NCBI GenBank assembly: GCA_030445745.1
Contig: JASUTE010000006.1
Span: forward strand, 37,244 to 101,243
Direction: 5' to 3'
From: Candidatus Cloacimonadota bacterium
Lineage (GTDB): Bacteria; Cloacimonadota; Cloacimonadia; Cloacimonadales; TCS61
Length of the DNA stretch: 64,000 bases
The position numbers and the translations under genes were made by a program. Of the stretch, positions 32,278 through 42,453 are shown piece after piece (positions within the stretch are counted from its first letter, which is position 1; each line of letters begins with the position of its first letter). Below the pieces are notes generated by a model, which was not told where the DNA came from, made no database searches, and saw nothing but the letters and a program-made list of their open reading frames with translations.

Positions 32278-34872
32278 ATGATACATGATAGATCGAGAAT
32301 AGAAATTTATGAAATAGAAGATGTACTTAAACGCTCTTATTTGGAATATTCGATGAGTGTGATAGTTTCTAGAGCGTTACCAGATGTTCGAGATGGACTA
32401 AAACCTTCACAGCGCAGAATTTTGTATGCTATGAAGGAGTTGAATTTAACTCCTGGTAAAGGATTTAGGAAGTGTGCAAAGATAGCCGGTGATACCTCGG
32501 GTAACTACCATCCTCATGGTGAACAAGTTGTCTACCCCACTTTGGTAAGATTAGCTCAGCCTTGGAGTATGCGCTATCCGTTAATTAACGGACAGGGTAA
32601 CTTTGGTTCTCAAGATGGCGATCCTCCTGCTGCTATGCGTTATACAGAAGCACGGTTAGAAAAACCTTCGGTGGATCTTATGGAAGATTTGGATAAGGAA
32701 ACAGTAGATTTCCAAAATAACTACGATGATACTCGGACTGAACCCAAAGTGTTTCCATCTAAATTTCCTAATTTAATAGCTAATGGTTCTTCTGGAATAG
32801 CTGTGGGAATGGCTACCAATATGGCTCCACACAATATCAACGAAATTTGTAATGGACTTACCCATCTTGTCGATAACCCAGAGATGACACCAGAAGAATT
32901 GATGAAATATGTGAAAGGACCAGATTTCCCAACTGGTGGTTATATAATTGGGAAAAAAGGCATCAAAGATTATTTTCAAACTGGGCACGGCCGTATTATA
33001 ATTCGCGGAAAAGCTTCCATTGAAACAAAAAACAATGGTTCCGAAAAGATAGTAATAACTGAAATACCCTACCAGCTTAGTAAAACTTTGCTAATAGATA
33101 AAATTGTGAAATTGGTCAAAACGAAGCGTATTGAAGGTATTAGTGATATTAGAGATGAATCTGGCAGGCAGGGAATGCGCCTAGTGGTATCTATTAAGCG
33201 CAACTACGATGCTAATTCTGTTTTGCAAAAACTATACAAATATACACAGCTTCAAAGTAGTTTTAGTGTGAATAATCGTACCCTGGTGAATGGTGTGCCT
33301 AAAGTTCTAAATATGAAAGAACTTTTCCAAACTTATCTAGATTTTCGTCACGATGTAGTTACTCGCCGTACAAAATATCTATTAAAAAACGCTGAACAAC
33401 GTTTACATATCTTAGAAGGATATAGAATAGCGCTCGATAACATCGATGAAGTAATTGAAACAATCAAAAAATCACCAGATACACCGACTGCAAACGAAAA
33501 TCTGCAGGAAAAGTTTAAATTGAGTGAAATTCAAGCAAAAGCTATTTTGGAAATGCGGTTACAGAAACTTACTGGCTTAGAACGAGATAAAGTTGAAGCA
33601 GAATACAAAGAGTTATTGGAAAAGATAAAAGATCTGAAAGAGATTCTGGAAAATCGTTCTCGCCGGATGCAAATTCTGAAAGAAGAAATAGCAGAGATAA
33701 AGAAAAAATATGGTGATGTACGCCGTACACCAATTTTGGATGGCTCAGCTGATATACAAACTGAAGACATGATTGCTGATGAAGAAATGGTAGTTACTAT
33801 TTCACATCAAGGTTATATTAAACGCCTTCCAATCAACACTTATAGGAAACAGGGACGTGGAGGTAAAGGGCTATCTGGTTCCAATTTAAAAGATGAAGAC
33901 TTCCTGGAAAGTATTTTTGTTGCTTCCACCCATGCTTACATTCTGTTTTTCACCAACTTTGGAAAATGTTACTGGCTGAAAGTGCATCAAATTCCTAAGG
34001 TAGGAAGATTGGCGCGTGGTAAAGCAATAGTAAACCTATTACAGCTAGAACCAGAAGAAAAGCTGGAAGCTTACGTAACTGTCCGCAATTTTGATTCTCC
34101 TTACTATGTAACGATGGTTACCAAAAAGGGAACAATAAAGAAAAGTGAGTTGAAAGCGTTCAGCAGACCACGTGTTAACGGTATTATTGCCATTAAGCTG
34201 GTAGATGGCGACAGACTTATAGATGCCCAGATCACCGAAGGCGATAATGATATTATTCTGGCTACTCGCAATGGTTTTGCCAATCGTTTCCACGAAACTG
34301 ATGTACGCGCTATGGGAAGAAATTCGCAAGGTGTACGCGGTATAAGCCTGCGCGAGGGTGACGAAGTTGTGGCAATGGTGGTAGTGAAACGTGAAGGTAC
34401 TTTGCTTACCATTAGCGAAAATGGTTATGGTAAACGTACAGTAATAAGCGATTATAAAGTTACTAAGCGTGGCTCAAAAGGTGTAATTACCTTGAAAACA
34501 ACCAAGCGTAATGGAAAACTAATCTCTCTGATGGAGGTGGTAGATAACGACGATCTGATGATAGTTACCAAAAAAGGTATGATAATTCGTCAGTCAGTAA
34601 ATAAAATAAGCATCATTGGAAGGAATACTCAGGGGGTAAGGTTAATCCAACTAAACGAAGACGACTCTGTTTATGATATCACCAGAATAATTGCAGAGGA
34701 AGAAGAAGTGGAAGAAGAGATCGAAAAACAAGTAGAGAACGCAGAAGACACGGAAGAAACAGGAGATGATAAGCAAACTGAGCAGGAAGAAGTTCCCCAA
34801 AAAGAAGAAGATCAAGAAGATACGAAAAAAGAAGTTCAAGAAGAGATAGACTTCGATAATTTGAAACAATAA
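32278..34872 (+). CDS. gyrA: DNA gyrase subunit A
   Basis: YSMSVIVSRALPDVRDGLKPSQRRILYAM; QDGDPPAAMRYTEARL; C-terminal beta-pinwheel repeats; acidic tail. Confidence 0.97.
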   Translation: MIHDRSRIEIYEIEDVLKRSYLEYSMSVIVSRALPDVRDGLKPSQRRILYAMKELNLTPGKGFRKCAKIAGDTSGNYHPHGEQVVYPTLVRLAQPWSMRYPLINGQGNFGSQDGDPPAAMRYTEARLEKPSVDLMEDLDKETVDFQNNYDDTRTEPKVFPSKFPNLIANGSSGIAVGMATNMAPHNINEICNGLTHLVDNPEMTPEELMKYVKGPDFPTGGYIIGKKGIKDYFQTGHGRIIIRGKASIETKNNGSEKIVITEIPYQLSKTLLIDKIVKLVKTKRIEGISDIRDESGRQGMRLVVSIKRNYDANSVLQKLYKYTQLQSSFSVNNRTLVNGVPKVLNMKELFQTYLDFRHDVVTRRTKYLLKNAEQRLHILEGYRIALDNIDEVIETIKKSPDTPTANENLQEKFKLSEIQAKAILEMRLQKLTGLERDKVEAEYKELLEKIKDLKEILENRSRRMQILKEEIAEIKKKYGDVRRTPILDGSADIQTEDMIADEEMVVTISHQGYIKRLPINTYRKQGRGGKGLSGSNLKDEDFLESIFVASTHAYILFFTNFGKCYWLKVHQIPKVGRLARGKAIVNLLQLEPEEKLEAYVTVRNFDSPYYVTMVTKKGTIKKSELKAFSRPRVNGIIAIKLVDGDRLIDAQITEGDNDIILATRNGFANRFHETDVRAMGRNSQGVRGISLREGDEVVAMVVVKREGTLLTISENGYGKRTVISDYKVTKRGSKGVITLKTTKRNGKLISLMEVVDNDDLMIVTKKGMIIRQSVNKISIIGRNTQGVRLIQLNEDDSVYDITRIIAEEEEVEEEIEKQVENAEDTEETGDDKQTEQEEVPQKEEDQEDTKKEVQEEIDFDNLKQ

Positions 34873-34900
34873 TTTGACATATAGAAGTCTTGAAATAAAT

Positions 34901-34935
34901 TAGGGATAGCCTATCAAGGCTGTCCCTATCTTTAT
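34901..34935 (+). terminator. Rho-independent terminator after gyrA
   Basis: TAGGGATAGCC-TATCAA-GGCTGTCCCTA then TCTTTATATT. Confidence 0.7.
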
Positions 34936-34951
34936 ATTGCAGGAGAAATAA

Positions 34952-35518
34952 ATGATAAAAAAGTTATTATTGCTCGTTTTGTTGCTCTTTTTAGTTAGCT
35001 GTAGCATTAAATATGTACCAGTGAAAACCGAGAATATAAAAATTCAAGAAGATTATGCTATTTGGGAATCGGAGCAGCTAATGTTTGCAGCTGAAAACAA
35101 ATATTGGGTAGAAGAACCAGAAAATATTACCGACTATTTCACAACTTTTTATATAATTGTGAAAAATAAAACTGATCAAAAAATTAAAATTAATGCTAGC
35201 GATATCGGCTTGTTGGACGAAAAGGGTAACCAGTATGATGTGGTTGATACAAAATATATTGAAGACCTGCTATTGCCGCGCGAATTTGAGTTCGATCAAA
35301 TAACAGATATTTCGGAAGATCAGCCTCAGTTATTGGAAGATTGGCGCGATGCCAAGAAAAATCTGATCTTAGAATCATTTAGTTTTGGTGTTATTCTACC
35401 AAATGCCCAAAAATCTGGGTTTATCTTTTTTCCCAAAATACATTCCAAAAATAATTACTGCAGTATAATTTTCAAAGATGAGGTGCTGAAATTTATACGC
35501 AGCGATGTGAAACAATAA
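34952..35518 (+). CDS. Hypothetical lipoprotein
   Basis: Lipobox LLFLVSC; 188 aa, no family recognised. Confidence 0.75.
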   Translation: MIKKLLLLVLLLFLVSCSIKYVPVKTENIKIQEDYAIWESEQLMFAAENKYWVEEPENITDYFTTFYIIVKNKTDQKIKINASDIGLLDEKGNQYDVVDTKYIEDLLLPREFEFDQITDISEDQPQLLEDWRDAKKNLILESFSFGVILPNAQKSGFIFFPKIHSKNNYCSIIFKDEVLKFIRSDVKQ

Positions 35519-35589
35519 CCAACTACTGCGTTCTTGACAAATAGTTTATAAATTAAGGAGTTGTACAAAAATATCATGGGGAGAAATAT

Positions 35590-37383
35590 ATGCTCGATTT
35601 ATTAGGAAATACTAAGCGTACACACTATGCCGGGAAAATAGATTTGAGTTTAAAAGATGAAACAGTAACTGTTTTGGGCTGGGTACACCGGCGCAGAGAC
35701 TTAGGTGGGCTTATTTTTATCGATCTGCGCGATGTGGAAGGAATAGTGCAAGTTGTGTTTAAGCCTGAAAAGGAAGAGTTGCACAAAAAAGCTGGTAAAC
35801 TGAGGAATGAGTATGTAATTGCTGTTTCCGGTAAAGTGATTCCACGCGAAGGCAAAAATATTAATAAAGATATGAAAACTGGCGAGATAGAAATTGAAGC
35901 TGAAGAGCTACTATTACTGAACAAGTCCGCTCCTTTACCGGTGCAAGTGAACGAAAATTTACTGGCAGAAGAGAATCTACGCCTAAAATATAGATATTTG
36001 GATCTGCGCCGTGAAAAATTACAGAAGATAATTAAACTGCGTCATGATGTGGTTTTTGCCATGCGTGAATTTCTAACAAAACACAACTTTTTTGAAATTG
36101 AAACTCCTATGCTGATTAAAAGTACACCGGAAGGAGCACGAGATTATCTGGTGCCGAGCCGGGTGCATCCTGGTAAGTTTTTCGCATTACCGCAATCACC
36201 GCAAATTTATAAACAACTGCTAATGATATCTGGCTTCGATCGGTATTTCCAAATTGCTCGTTGTTTTCGCGATGAAGACCTACGGGCAGATCGCCAGCCG
36301 GAATTTACTCAACTCGACCTGGAAATGAGCTTTGTAACCCAGGACGAGATCTTCCAAATAATGGAAGAGATGTTTGCCTACATTTTTGAAAAATGCCTCA
36401 ATGTAAAAATCCCCACACCATTTCCACGATTAACCTATAAGGAAGCGATGAGACGCTTTGGTAACGATAAACCGGATATGCGCTTTGGTATGGAGCTTGT
36501 TGATCTTTCCCAGCAGCTTAAAAATTCTGAATTCCGTGTTTTTAAAGGTGCTTTGGAAAAAGGCGGCAGTGTTCGCTGTATTGTAGCACCACAATGTGCT
36601 TCTTATTCCCGAAAACAGATAGATGCACTTACAGAAAAGGCAAAACATGTTGGTGGTAAAGGCCTGGCTTATTGTAAAGTAGATGAACACGGTTTTAGTA
36701 GCGGAATTTCCAAATTTTTAGGAGATAATGAGCAAAAAGCTATCCTTAAGAAAACTGGAGCTGCCAAAGGTGATCTTATTTTGTTTGCAGCTGATTCCAA
36801 TAAAATAGTTTTTAAAGTTCTTGCTGAAATTAGAAATCATTTAGGCAAGGAACTGAAATTATATGATGAAGATGAGTTTAATTTCGTGTGGATAACCGAT
36901 TTCCCACTTTTTGAATGGAATGAAGAGCAAAAACGCTGGGAAACTGCTCACCATATGTTTACCTTACCCAAAGAGGAACACCTGCCCTACTTTGAAAATG
37001 AAGCTGACTACGATAAAATTGAAGGCCAACTTTATGATTTGGTTTGCAATGGAGTCGAACTGTCTTCAGGTAGTATTCGCTGCCATCGTTTGGATATTCA
37101 ACGTAAGATATTCGATATTCTTGGTTTCAGTGAAGAGGAATTACAACAGAAATTCGGCTTTTTCCTAAATGCACTAAAATATGGTACTCCTCCCCACGGC
37201 GGCATTGCACCTGGTATAGACCGCATCATTATGATAATGAGTAAAGCTGAATCGATTCGCGATGTAATAGCCTTCCCCAAAACATTACAAGCAGCCGATT
37301 TAATGAGTGAATCACCTGCAGCAGTTGGCGAAAAACAATTACAAGAGTTGCATATAAAATTGCTAGAGCGGGATGAAAACTAA
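35590..37383 (+). CDS. aspS: Aspartyl-tRNA synthetase
   Basis: GWVHRRRDLGGLIFIDLRD; RYLDLRREKLQ; PPHGGIAPGIDRIIMI. Confidence 0.97.
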   Translation: MLDLLGNTKRTHYAGKIDLSLKDETVTVLGWVHRRRDLGGLIFIDLRDVEGIVQVVFKPEKEELHKKAGKLRNEYVIAVSGKVIPREGKNINKDMKTGEIEIEAEELLLLNKSAPLPVQVNENLLAEENLRLKYRYLDLRREKLQKIIKLRHDVVFAMREFLTKHNFFEIETPMLIKSTPEGARDYLVPSRVHPGKFFALPQSPQIYKQLLMISGFDRYFQIARCFRDEDLRADRQPEFTQLDLEMSFVTQDEIFQIMEEMFAYIFEKCLNVKIPTPFPRLTYKEAMRRFGNDKPDMRFGMELVDLSQQLKNSEFRVFKGALEKGGSVRCIVAPQCASYSRKQIDALTEKAKHVGGKGLAYCKVDEHGFSSGISKFLGDNEQKAILKKTGAAKGDLILFAADSNKIVFKVLAEIRNHLGKELKLYDEDEFNFVWITDFPLFEWNEEQKRWETAHHMFTLPKEEHLPYFENEADYDKIEGQLYDLVCNGVELSSGSIRCHRLDIQRKIFDILGFSEEELQQKFGFFLNALKYGTPPHGGIAPGIDRIIMIMSKAESIRDVIAFPKTLQAADLMSESPAAVGEKQLQELHIKLLERDEN

Positions 37384-38665
37384 AAAAGTAGCAGCTATTA
37401 CTTTTGGCTGTAAGGTAAATCAATACGAAACAGCCTGCATTTTAGATGATTTTATTCAAGCTGGTTATGAATTGCAGAAATTTAGCCAGCCTGCAGATGT
37501 TTACATTATAAACAGTTGTACGGTTACTAACCGCACAGATTACAAAAGCCGTAATGCTATTCGTAAAGCTTTAAAACAAAAACAGCGCAATAGCAATGTA
37601 AAAGTAATTGTAACTGGCTGTTACGCTCAGTTGAACAAGGCCGAGATTGAGTGGTTGGGCGCTGTTGATCTGGTGATAGACAACAATCATAAGAATGAGA
37701 TCTTGAAGAAGTTGGAAGAGCAGGATAATAGTTTTCAGGATGTTTTGGAGGCGGAATATTTTGCAGATCTTTCTACTAGTAGCATGATAGATAAAACTCG
37801 TGCTTTTATAAAAGTACAAGATGGCTGCGATTATTATTGTGCCTATTGCACTATTCCTTTTGCTCGCGGGCATTCTCGGAGCCGCGATGCTAAAACGGTT
37901 TTAGAACAAATAAAGAAATTGACCTGTGCCGGTTATCGTGAATTTGTGCTGGGTGGGATAAATTTGGGTTTATACGGCAGAGAAAAGCTGTCTGATTATC
38001 GTTTAGCGCATTTGTTATACGATATCGAGCAGATTTCAGATGTAAAGATGATTCGCCTGAGTTCCATCGAACCGCTACTTTTCGATGATGAACTTTTAGA
38101 GTTTCTTAAAAAAAGCAATAAAATTTGTCCACATTTCCATATTCCATTGCAAAGTGGTTCCGATATTTTGCTAAAAAAAATGAATCGACATTACACGACA
38201 GCGCAGTTCAGGCAAAAATTAGAGGTTTTACGCGAAATTTTTCCAGATGCAGCTTTTGGCTTTGACCTTGTTGTGGGGTTACCCGGCGAAACTGAGCAGT
38301 TTTTTGCGGAAACATATAGATTTTTGCAAGAATTGGATTTTACCTATCTGCACCTATTTTCTTATTCCAAACGGCCTGGTACCAAGGCAGCAGAAATGAA
38401 GGGTCAAGTTAATGGCAGAATTATAAAAGAACGAGTGAATATTTTAAAGGAATTATCAAACAAAAAAACTGCTTTATACTCGAAACACTTGTTAGATAAT
38501 CAAATTAGAATGAGAGGAATAGCCGAAACAGAACAAGATGGCTATTGGACAGCCCTTTCCGATCATTATATGCGTATTTATCAACAAAAACCCAAACTGC
38601 AACAGGGAGATATCATCCAGGGCAACCCTACTCAAATATTTCGTGATGGCTTACTTATTCAATAG
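37373..38665 (+). CDS. mtaB: Radical SAM tRNA methylthiotransferase, MtaB type
   Basis: TFGCKVNQYET; VQDGCDYYCAYCTIPFARGHSRSRD; RLSSIEP; FDLVVGLPGET. Confidence 0.92.
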   Translation: MKTKKVAAITFGCKVNQYETACILDDFIQAGYELQKFSQPADVYIINSCTVTNRTDYKSRNAIRKALKQKQRNSNVKVIVTGCYAQLNKAEIEWLGAVDLVIDNNHKNEILKKLEEQDNSFQDVLEAEYFADLSTSSMIDKTRAFIKVQDGCDYYCAYCTIPFARGHSRSRDAKTVLEQIKKLTCAGYREFVLGGINLGLYGREKLSDYRLAHLLYDIEQISDVKMIRLSSIEPLLFDDELLEFLKKSNKICPHFHIPLQSGSDILLKKMNRHYTTAQFRQKLEVLREIFPDAAFGFDLVVGLPGETEQFFAETYRFLQELDFTYLHLFSYSKRPGTKAAEMKGQVNGRIIKERVNILKELSNKKTALYSKHLLDNQIRMRGIAETEQDGYWTALSDHYMRIYQQKPKLQQGDIIQGNPTQIFRDGLLIQ

Positions 38666-38735
38666 GTCTGTATAACGCATATCTCTGATATCTTCAAGTT
38701 TAATAAACAAAATATCAGCAAGTAAACAGGGGTGC

Positions 38736-39272
38736 ATTTGTTAAGGTTGGGTGTATGTTGCATTTTTGTGAAAGAACAGATAAAATTTTTTAGAACTATT
38801 ACCAGATATTTAATAAAAAACGTTTTGAGCAGTTGGCTTACATTTTCGAAATTATTTTGGCCAATATTTCATCTTTGCAGCAAATGTTAGTTTATTGTAA
38901 AGAAAATGATATCGGTGATTTCCGTATCACCAGCCACTTTCTACCCCTTAAAACTCATCCTAAAATAAGCTACGATTTACTAACTACCAGATTATAAGAT
39001 TATCTTAGAAAGATTGCACTCTTGCAAGATTTATCGGAAAAAGCACGATATCAGACTTACTTTTCATCTTGACCAGTTTGTAGTATTATCTTTAACTAGA
39101 GCTGAAGTTGTAAAAAATTCTCTTTTAGAGTTGAAATATCAAACAGAATTAGCAGATTTGGTTGGTGCTGATGTTATCAATGTTCATGGTAGTGCTTATG
39201 GCAACAAAAAACAGGTAACAGTGGAAGTGAAACAAAAACTAAGAATTAGCTGTGCTAAAACTGAAAAATGAA
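38736..39272 (+). pseudogene. uvsE: Decayed uvsE (UV DNA damage endonuclease) fragment
   Basis: UvsE-like segments split over frames: LRLGVCCIFVKEQIKFFRTIT; KRFEQLAYIFEIILANISSLQQMLVYCKENDIGDFRITSHFLPLKTHPKISYDLLTT(stop); HDIRLTFHLDQFVVLSLTRAEVVKNSLLELKYQTELADLVGADVINVHGSAYGNKK, with frameshifts and 3' truncation. Confidence 0.8.
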
Positions 39273-39429
39273 TTATTCTTTTAAAATAATTGAGAGGATA
39301 AATATTTATGGCCTGTAACCGACATTTCCTAAAAAAAGGCGGCCAGGTAGTGACAAACCACAACAAATTGCCAGCAGCTGAAGTATTCTATCATTACTAT
39401 TTGCATCAAATAGGGCGCATCAGAGGCAG

Positions 39430-39603
39430 ATTTACAATCTAAAAGGTCAGTTAATTAGAACATTTCCAATAGCGCAGCAACAGAATTTTGTTTGGTGGAA
39501 TGGTGAAAATGACGCTGGTGAGGACGTTTCCAGTGGTATATACTTATATCAATTAAGAGCTGCAGGAATTTCCCAAACAAAAAAAATGGTTCTGATAAAA
39601 TGA
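39430..39603 (+). pseudogene. Orphan T9SS C-terminal sorting-domain remnant
   Basis: IYNLKGQLIRTFPIAQQQNFVWWNGENDAGEDVSSGIYLYQLRAAGISQTKKMVLIK(stop), matching intact sorting domains elsewhere in the window, with no intact upstream protein. Confidence 0.8.
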
Positions 39604-41276
39604 AAAAGCGATTTTTTACTTGCCTGCTACTCGTTTTTGGAATTTCTGTCTTACTTCAAGGAGTAAATTTAGCATCACATCGAGCAGGGGGTAAGATAGT
39701 GTTCGCTATAAAAATACAGGCCGATAAAGTAGCCCTGGCGGGTAGTTTTAACGGCTGGAAAACTGATAAAGATTTCTTAAAAAAAGATGAAAATGGAATT
39801 TGGCGGATCAAAAAAGAATTGCCAGAGGGAGAACATTTTTACAAATTTGTAATCAACGATTCGCTCTGGGTTTCCGATCCTAGTAATCCGCAAAAAAGCC
39901 AGGATGGCTGGAATAATTCTGTGTTAACAATAAACGAAAATGGAAAAGTGATTATGGAAGATAAAAAGGCAGATAAGAACAATCCCGGTTATTATTATTT
40001 GAATAAAAAAGCGAGAAAATCACCCGCTTGGCTGCGGCAGTCAGTTATTTATGAAGCTTTTGCCCGTGCCTATTCTGCAGATGGGTTTCAGGGTATTACC
40101 GATAAAATTCCTTACCTGAAAAAATTGGGTATAGATATTTTATGGCTGATGCCGATAAATCCAGTTGGCCAGTTAAATCGCAAGGGTGAATTGGGTAGTC
40201 CATATGCTGTGCAAGATTACTACGGAATAAATCCGGAATTTGGTAATGCCCAAGATTTTAAAAAATTGGTGCAAGCAGCGCATAATAACGGAATTCGTGT
40301 GATAATAGATTGGGTGGCCAATCACACAGCTTGGGATAATGCCTGGATAGAGCAGCACCCCGAATGGTACACGCACGACGAAAATGGCCAGATTATTCCT
40401 TCGAACCCCGACTGGACAGACACTGCTGATTTGAATTATGATAATAAAGAATTGCGGCAAGCGATGACAAAAGCGATGAGCTATTGGATAGAAGAATTTG
40501 ATATCGATGGCTTCCGCTGTGATGTAGCAGCATTGGTACCGCTGGATTTTTGGGAAGAAACTCGCCCCAAATTACAAGCTTTAAAACCAGAACTCATAAT
40601 GCTTTCAGAATCGGAAGAAAAGATGCATCACTTAAAATCTTTTGACCTAACTTACGAGCAATATATCAGAAATGCTCTGCATAAAATTGCTTTTGAAGAC
40701 GGAAATAAACAAGATTTTAGAGAAGCATACAACTTCCAAAAATACACATTTCCTCATAACAGTATAAGAATGCATTGGCTGGAAAATCATGACCAGGTTA
40801 GAGCTTTGGAATTTTTTGGTGAAAATTATATCTATCCGGCGGCTGTAGTGCAATTCACGTTAGATGGTGTGCCGCTTATTTTTATGGGACAGGAATTTGG
40901 TGACCGCAATTGGCTTAACTGGCAATCACTTTTCGATCCGGTGCAACTGGATTGGCAAAATTTCGATGATAAAATGTTTTCCCATTACCAACAACTGGTT
41001 GAATTACGTAAACAGCATACAGCTCTAACCTCTTCCAACCTCGAAATGCTGGATTGTGGAGATGCCAAAATCATAGCTTTTCTTAGAAGCTCGGAAGAGG
41101 AAGATGAGAGGATATTGGTTCTTACCAATTTTTCGGAAACAGAAAGTAGGGTAGATCTTAATTGTATAGAACTTCAGAATAAGGCAAAGTTCCTCGATCT
41201 TATAAACCGAGAAGTTATCGCTAAAACAGAGATAATATTGCCAGCTTTTGGCTACAAAATATTACAACTGCAATGA
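39600..41276 (+). CDS. Secreted alpha-amylase (GH13) with N-terminal CBM48-like domain
   Basis: Signal peptide; VALAGSFNGWKTDKDFLKKDENGIWRIKKELPEGEHFYKFVIND; GFRCDVAALVP; WLENHDQVRA. Confidence 0.92.
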   Translation: MKKRFFTCLLLVFGISVLLQGVNLASHRAGGKIVFAIKIQADKVALAGSFNGWKTDKDFLKKDENGIWRIKKELPEGEHFYKFVINDSLWVSDPSNPQKSQDGWNNSVLTINENGKVIMEDKKADKNNPGYYYLNKKARKSPAWLRQSVIYEAFARAYSADGFQGITDKIPYLKKLGIDILWLMPINPVGQLNRKGELGSPYAVQDYYGINPEFGNAQDFKKLVQAAHNNGIRVIIDWVANHTAWDNAWIEQHPEWYTHDENGQIIPSNPDWTDTADLNYDNKELRQAMTKAMSYWIEEFDIDGFRCDVAALVPLDFWEETRPKLQALKPELIMLSESEEKMHHLKSFDLTYEQYIRNALHKIAFEDGNKQDFREAYNFQKYTFPHNSIRMHWLENHDQVRALEFFGENYIYPAAVVQFTLDGVPLIFMGQEFGDRNWLNWQSLFDPVQLDWQNFDDKMFSHYQQLVELRKQHTALTSSNLEMLDCGDAKIIAFLRSSEEEDERILVLTNFSETESRVDLNCIELQNKAKFLDLINREVIAKTEIILPAFGYKILQLQ

Positions 41277-41689
41277 AACGAGCTGGTGCCAGTATAATTT
41301 TTTACAATTCATTGGGGCAAGTGCTTTTATTTCTGCGCGATGATGATGCGGCTATTCCATATCCTAATATGTGGGATTTACCGGGCGGCCATGTAGAACC
41401 AGGAGAATCACCACGCCAGTGTATTGTGCGCGAAATGAAAGAAGAGATGGAACTGGAGTTAAGTGATTTTGAACTTTTGCACAAAAAGGAATTCACAGAC
41501 CGTATAGAATACACGTATTACAAACAGCTAGATTTGCAGATCGAACAGATTAATTTGCATGAAGGCCAAAAATTAGCTTGGTTTACTTTGGAAGAGGTTG
41601 CTAATACAATCTTGGCTTACGGATCCAACGAAATTTTGGCAGATTTTGCTTCCTATATAAAAAAAGAGTCTGCTAGTCAAAAAAGCTAA
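41273..41689 (+). CDS. NUDIX hydrolase
   Basis: Nudix box GHVEPGESPRQCIVREMKEEMEL. Confidence 0.92.
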   Translation: MKRAGASIIFYNSLGQVLLFLRDDDAAIPYPNMWDLPGGHVEPGESPRQCIVREMKEEMELELSDFELLHKKEFTDRIEYTYYKQLDLQIEQINLHEGQKLAWFTLEEVANTILAYGSNEILADFASYIKKESASQKS

Positions 41690-41949
41690 CAGACCCTTGT
41701 TAACGGGGAGCTCTATTTAAGTATTACACCGCTCATAGCGGGAATCTCTATTACCAATTTTCCTGCTTGCATATTGTAAGCGCGCCTGCTTAACAAATCT
41801 TTCCAAATTGTAATGCTCCTCAAAATTCGGATAGAGGCATAAGTTGAAAGAAATTTCCCTCAAAATTGAGTTTTTAGAAAATTTCCTTTGCAGTTTCCCT
41901 TAACAGGGAAACCTAAGAAATTCAAGGAGAAAAGTAGAGGTCCCCTTAA

Positions 41950-42260
41950 GGCCACTTACAGAGGCATTCGACGAAGAATCTAATAGGGCATTAAGTCTTA
42001 AGTTACAGATTTATGCGCTTTAAGCAGATTGCTTCACCCATAAAGGGTTCGCAATGACGATATTTTTGCCATTACGATTGGAAGTAGCGAAGCTACTGGA
42101 ATGGAGAAATCTCATACAAACTTATGGTAAACCTGAGATCTCTCCGCTTCGGTCGAGATGACAATTTTTCCCCTTAAAAAGGGAGCAAAAAAGCGGTCAT
42201 TCTGAGGCACACCTCCAGAGGCATGCGACGACTCGTGCCGCCGTTCACTGCATAGGCGGA
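41950..42260. repeat. Degenerate dispersed intergenic repeats
   Basis: Related pieces: CAGAGGCATTCGACGAAGAATCT / CCAGAGGCATGCGACGACTCG; CACCCATAAAGGGTTCGCAATGACG; GAGATCTCTCCGCTTCGGTCGAGATGACA; GTCATTCTGAGG. Confidence 0.55.
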
Positions 42261-42410
42261 TTGGTTTTGTACGGAGATATTCATAAATTCCGAGTTGTAT
42301 CACTGTAGCCTACTTAGGTATTTGGGAATTTTAAAAGTTGTTCAGTAATATTAAAAAATTGTTTGTTTAGTTGGGGGGAATGTAATGGAGAGTTGTAAAC
42401 AAATTCTTTA

Positions 42411-42445
42411 AAAGAAAAAAGCCGGAGAACAATAGCTCTCCGGCT
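42411..42445 (-). terminator. Terminator of the RND efflux operon (possibly bidirectional)
   Basis: AGCCGGAGA-ACAATAGC-TCTCCGGCT with T-tracts on either strand. Confidence 0.85.
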
Positions 42446-42453
42446 GATATTTT

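Noticed and set aside
41667-41695. Hairpin GTCTGCTAG...CTAACAGAC at the NUDIX stop as a terminator
   Set aside because: One mismatch and no T-tract on the plus strand; support too weak to list as a terminator.
42112-42303. Minus-strand ORF ...GGVPQNDRFFAPFLRGKIVISTEAERSQVYHKFV
   Set aside because: Translation of the dispersed intergenic repeat, not a protein gene.
41700-42420. Possible CRISPR array
   Set aside because: Repeated fragments are degenerate, irregularly spaced and of unequal length; no cas genes.
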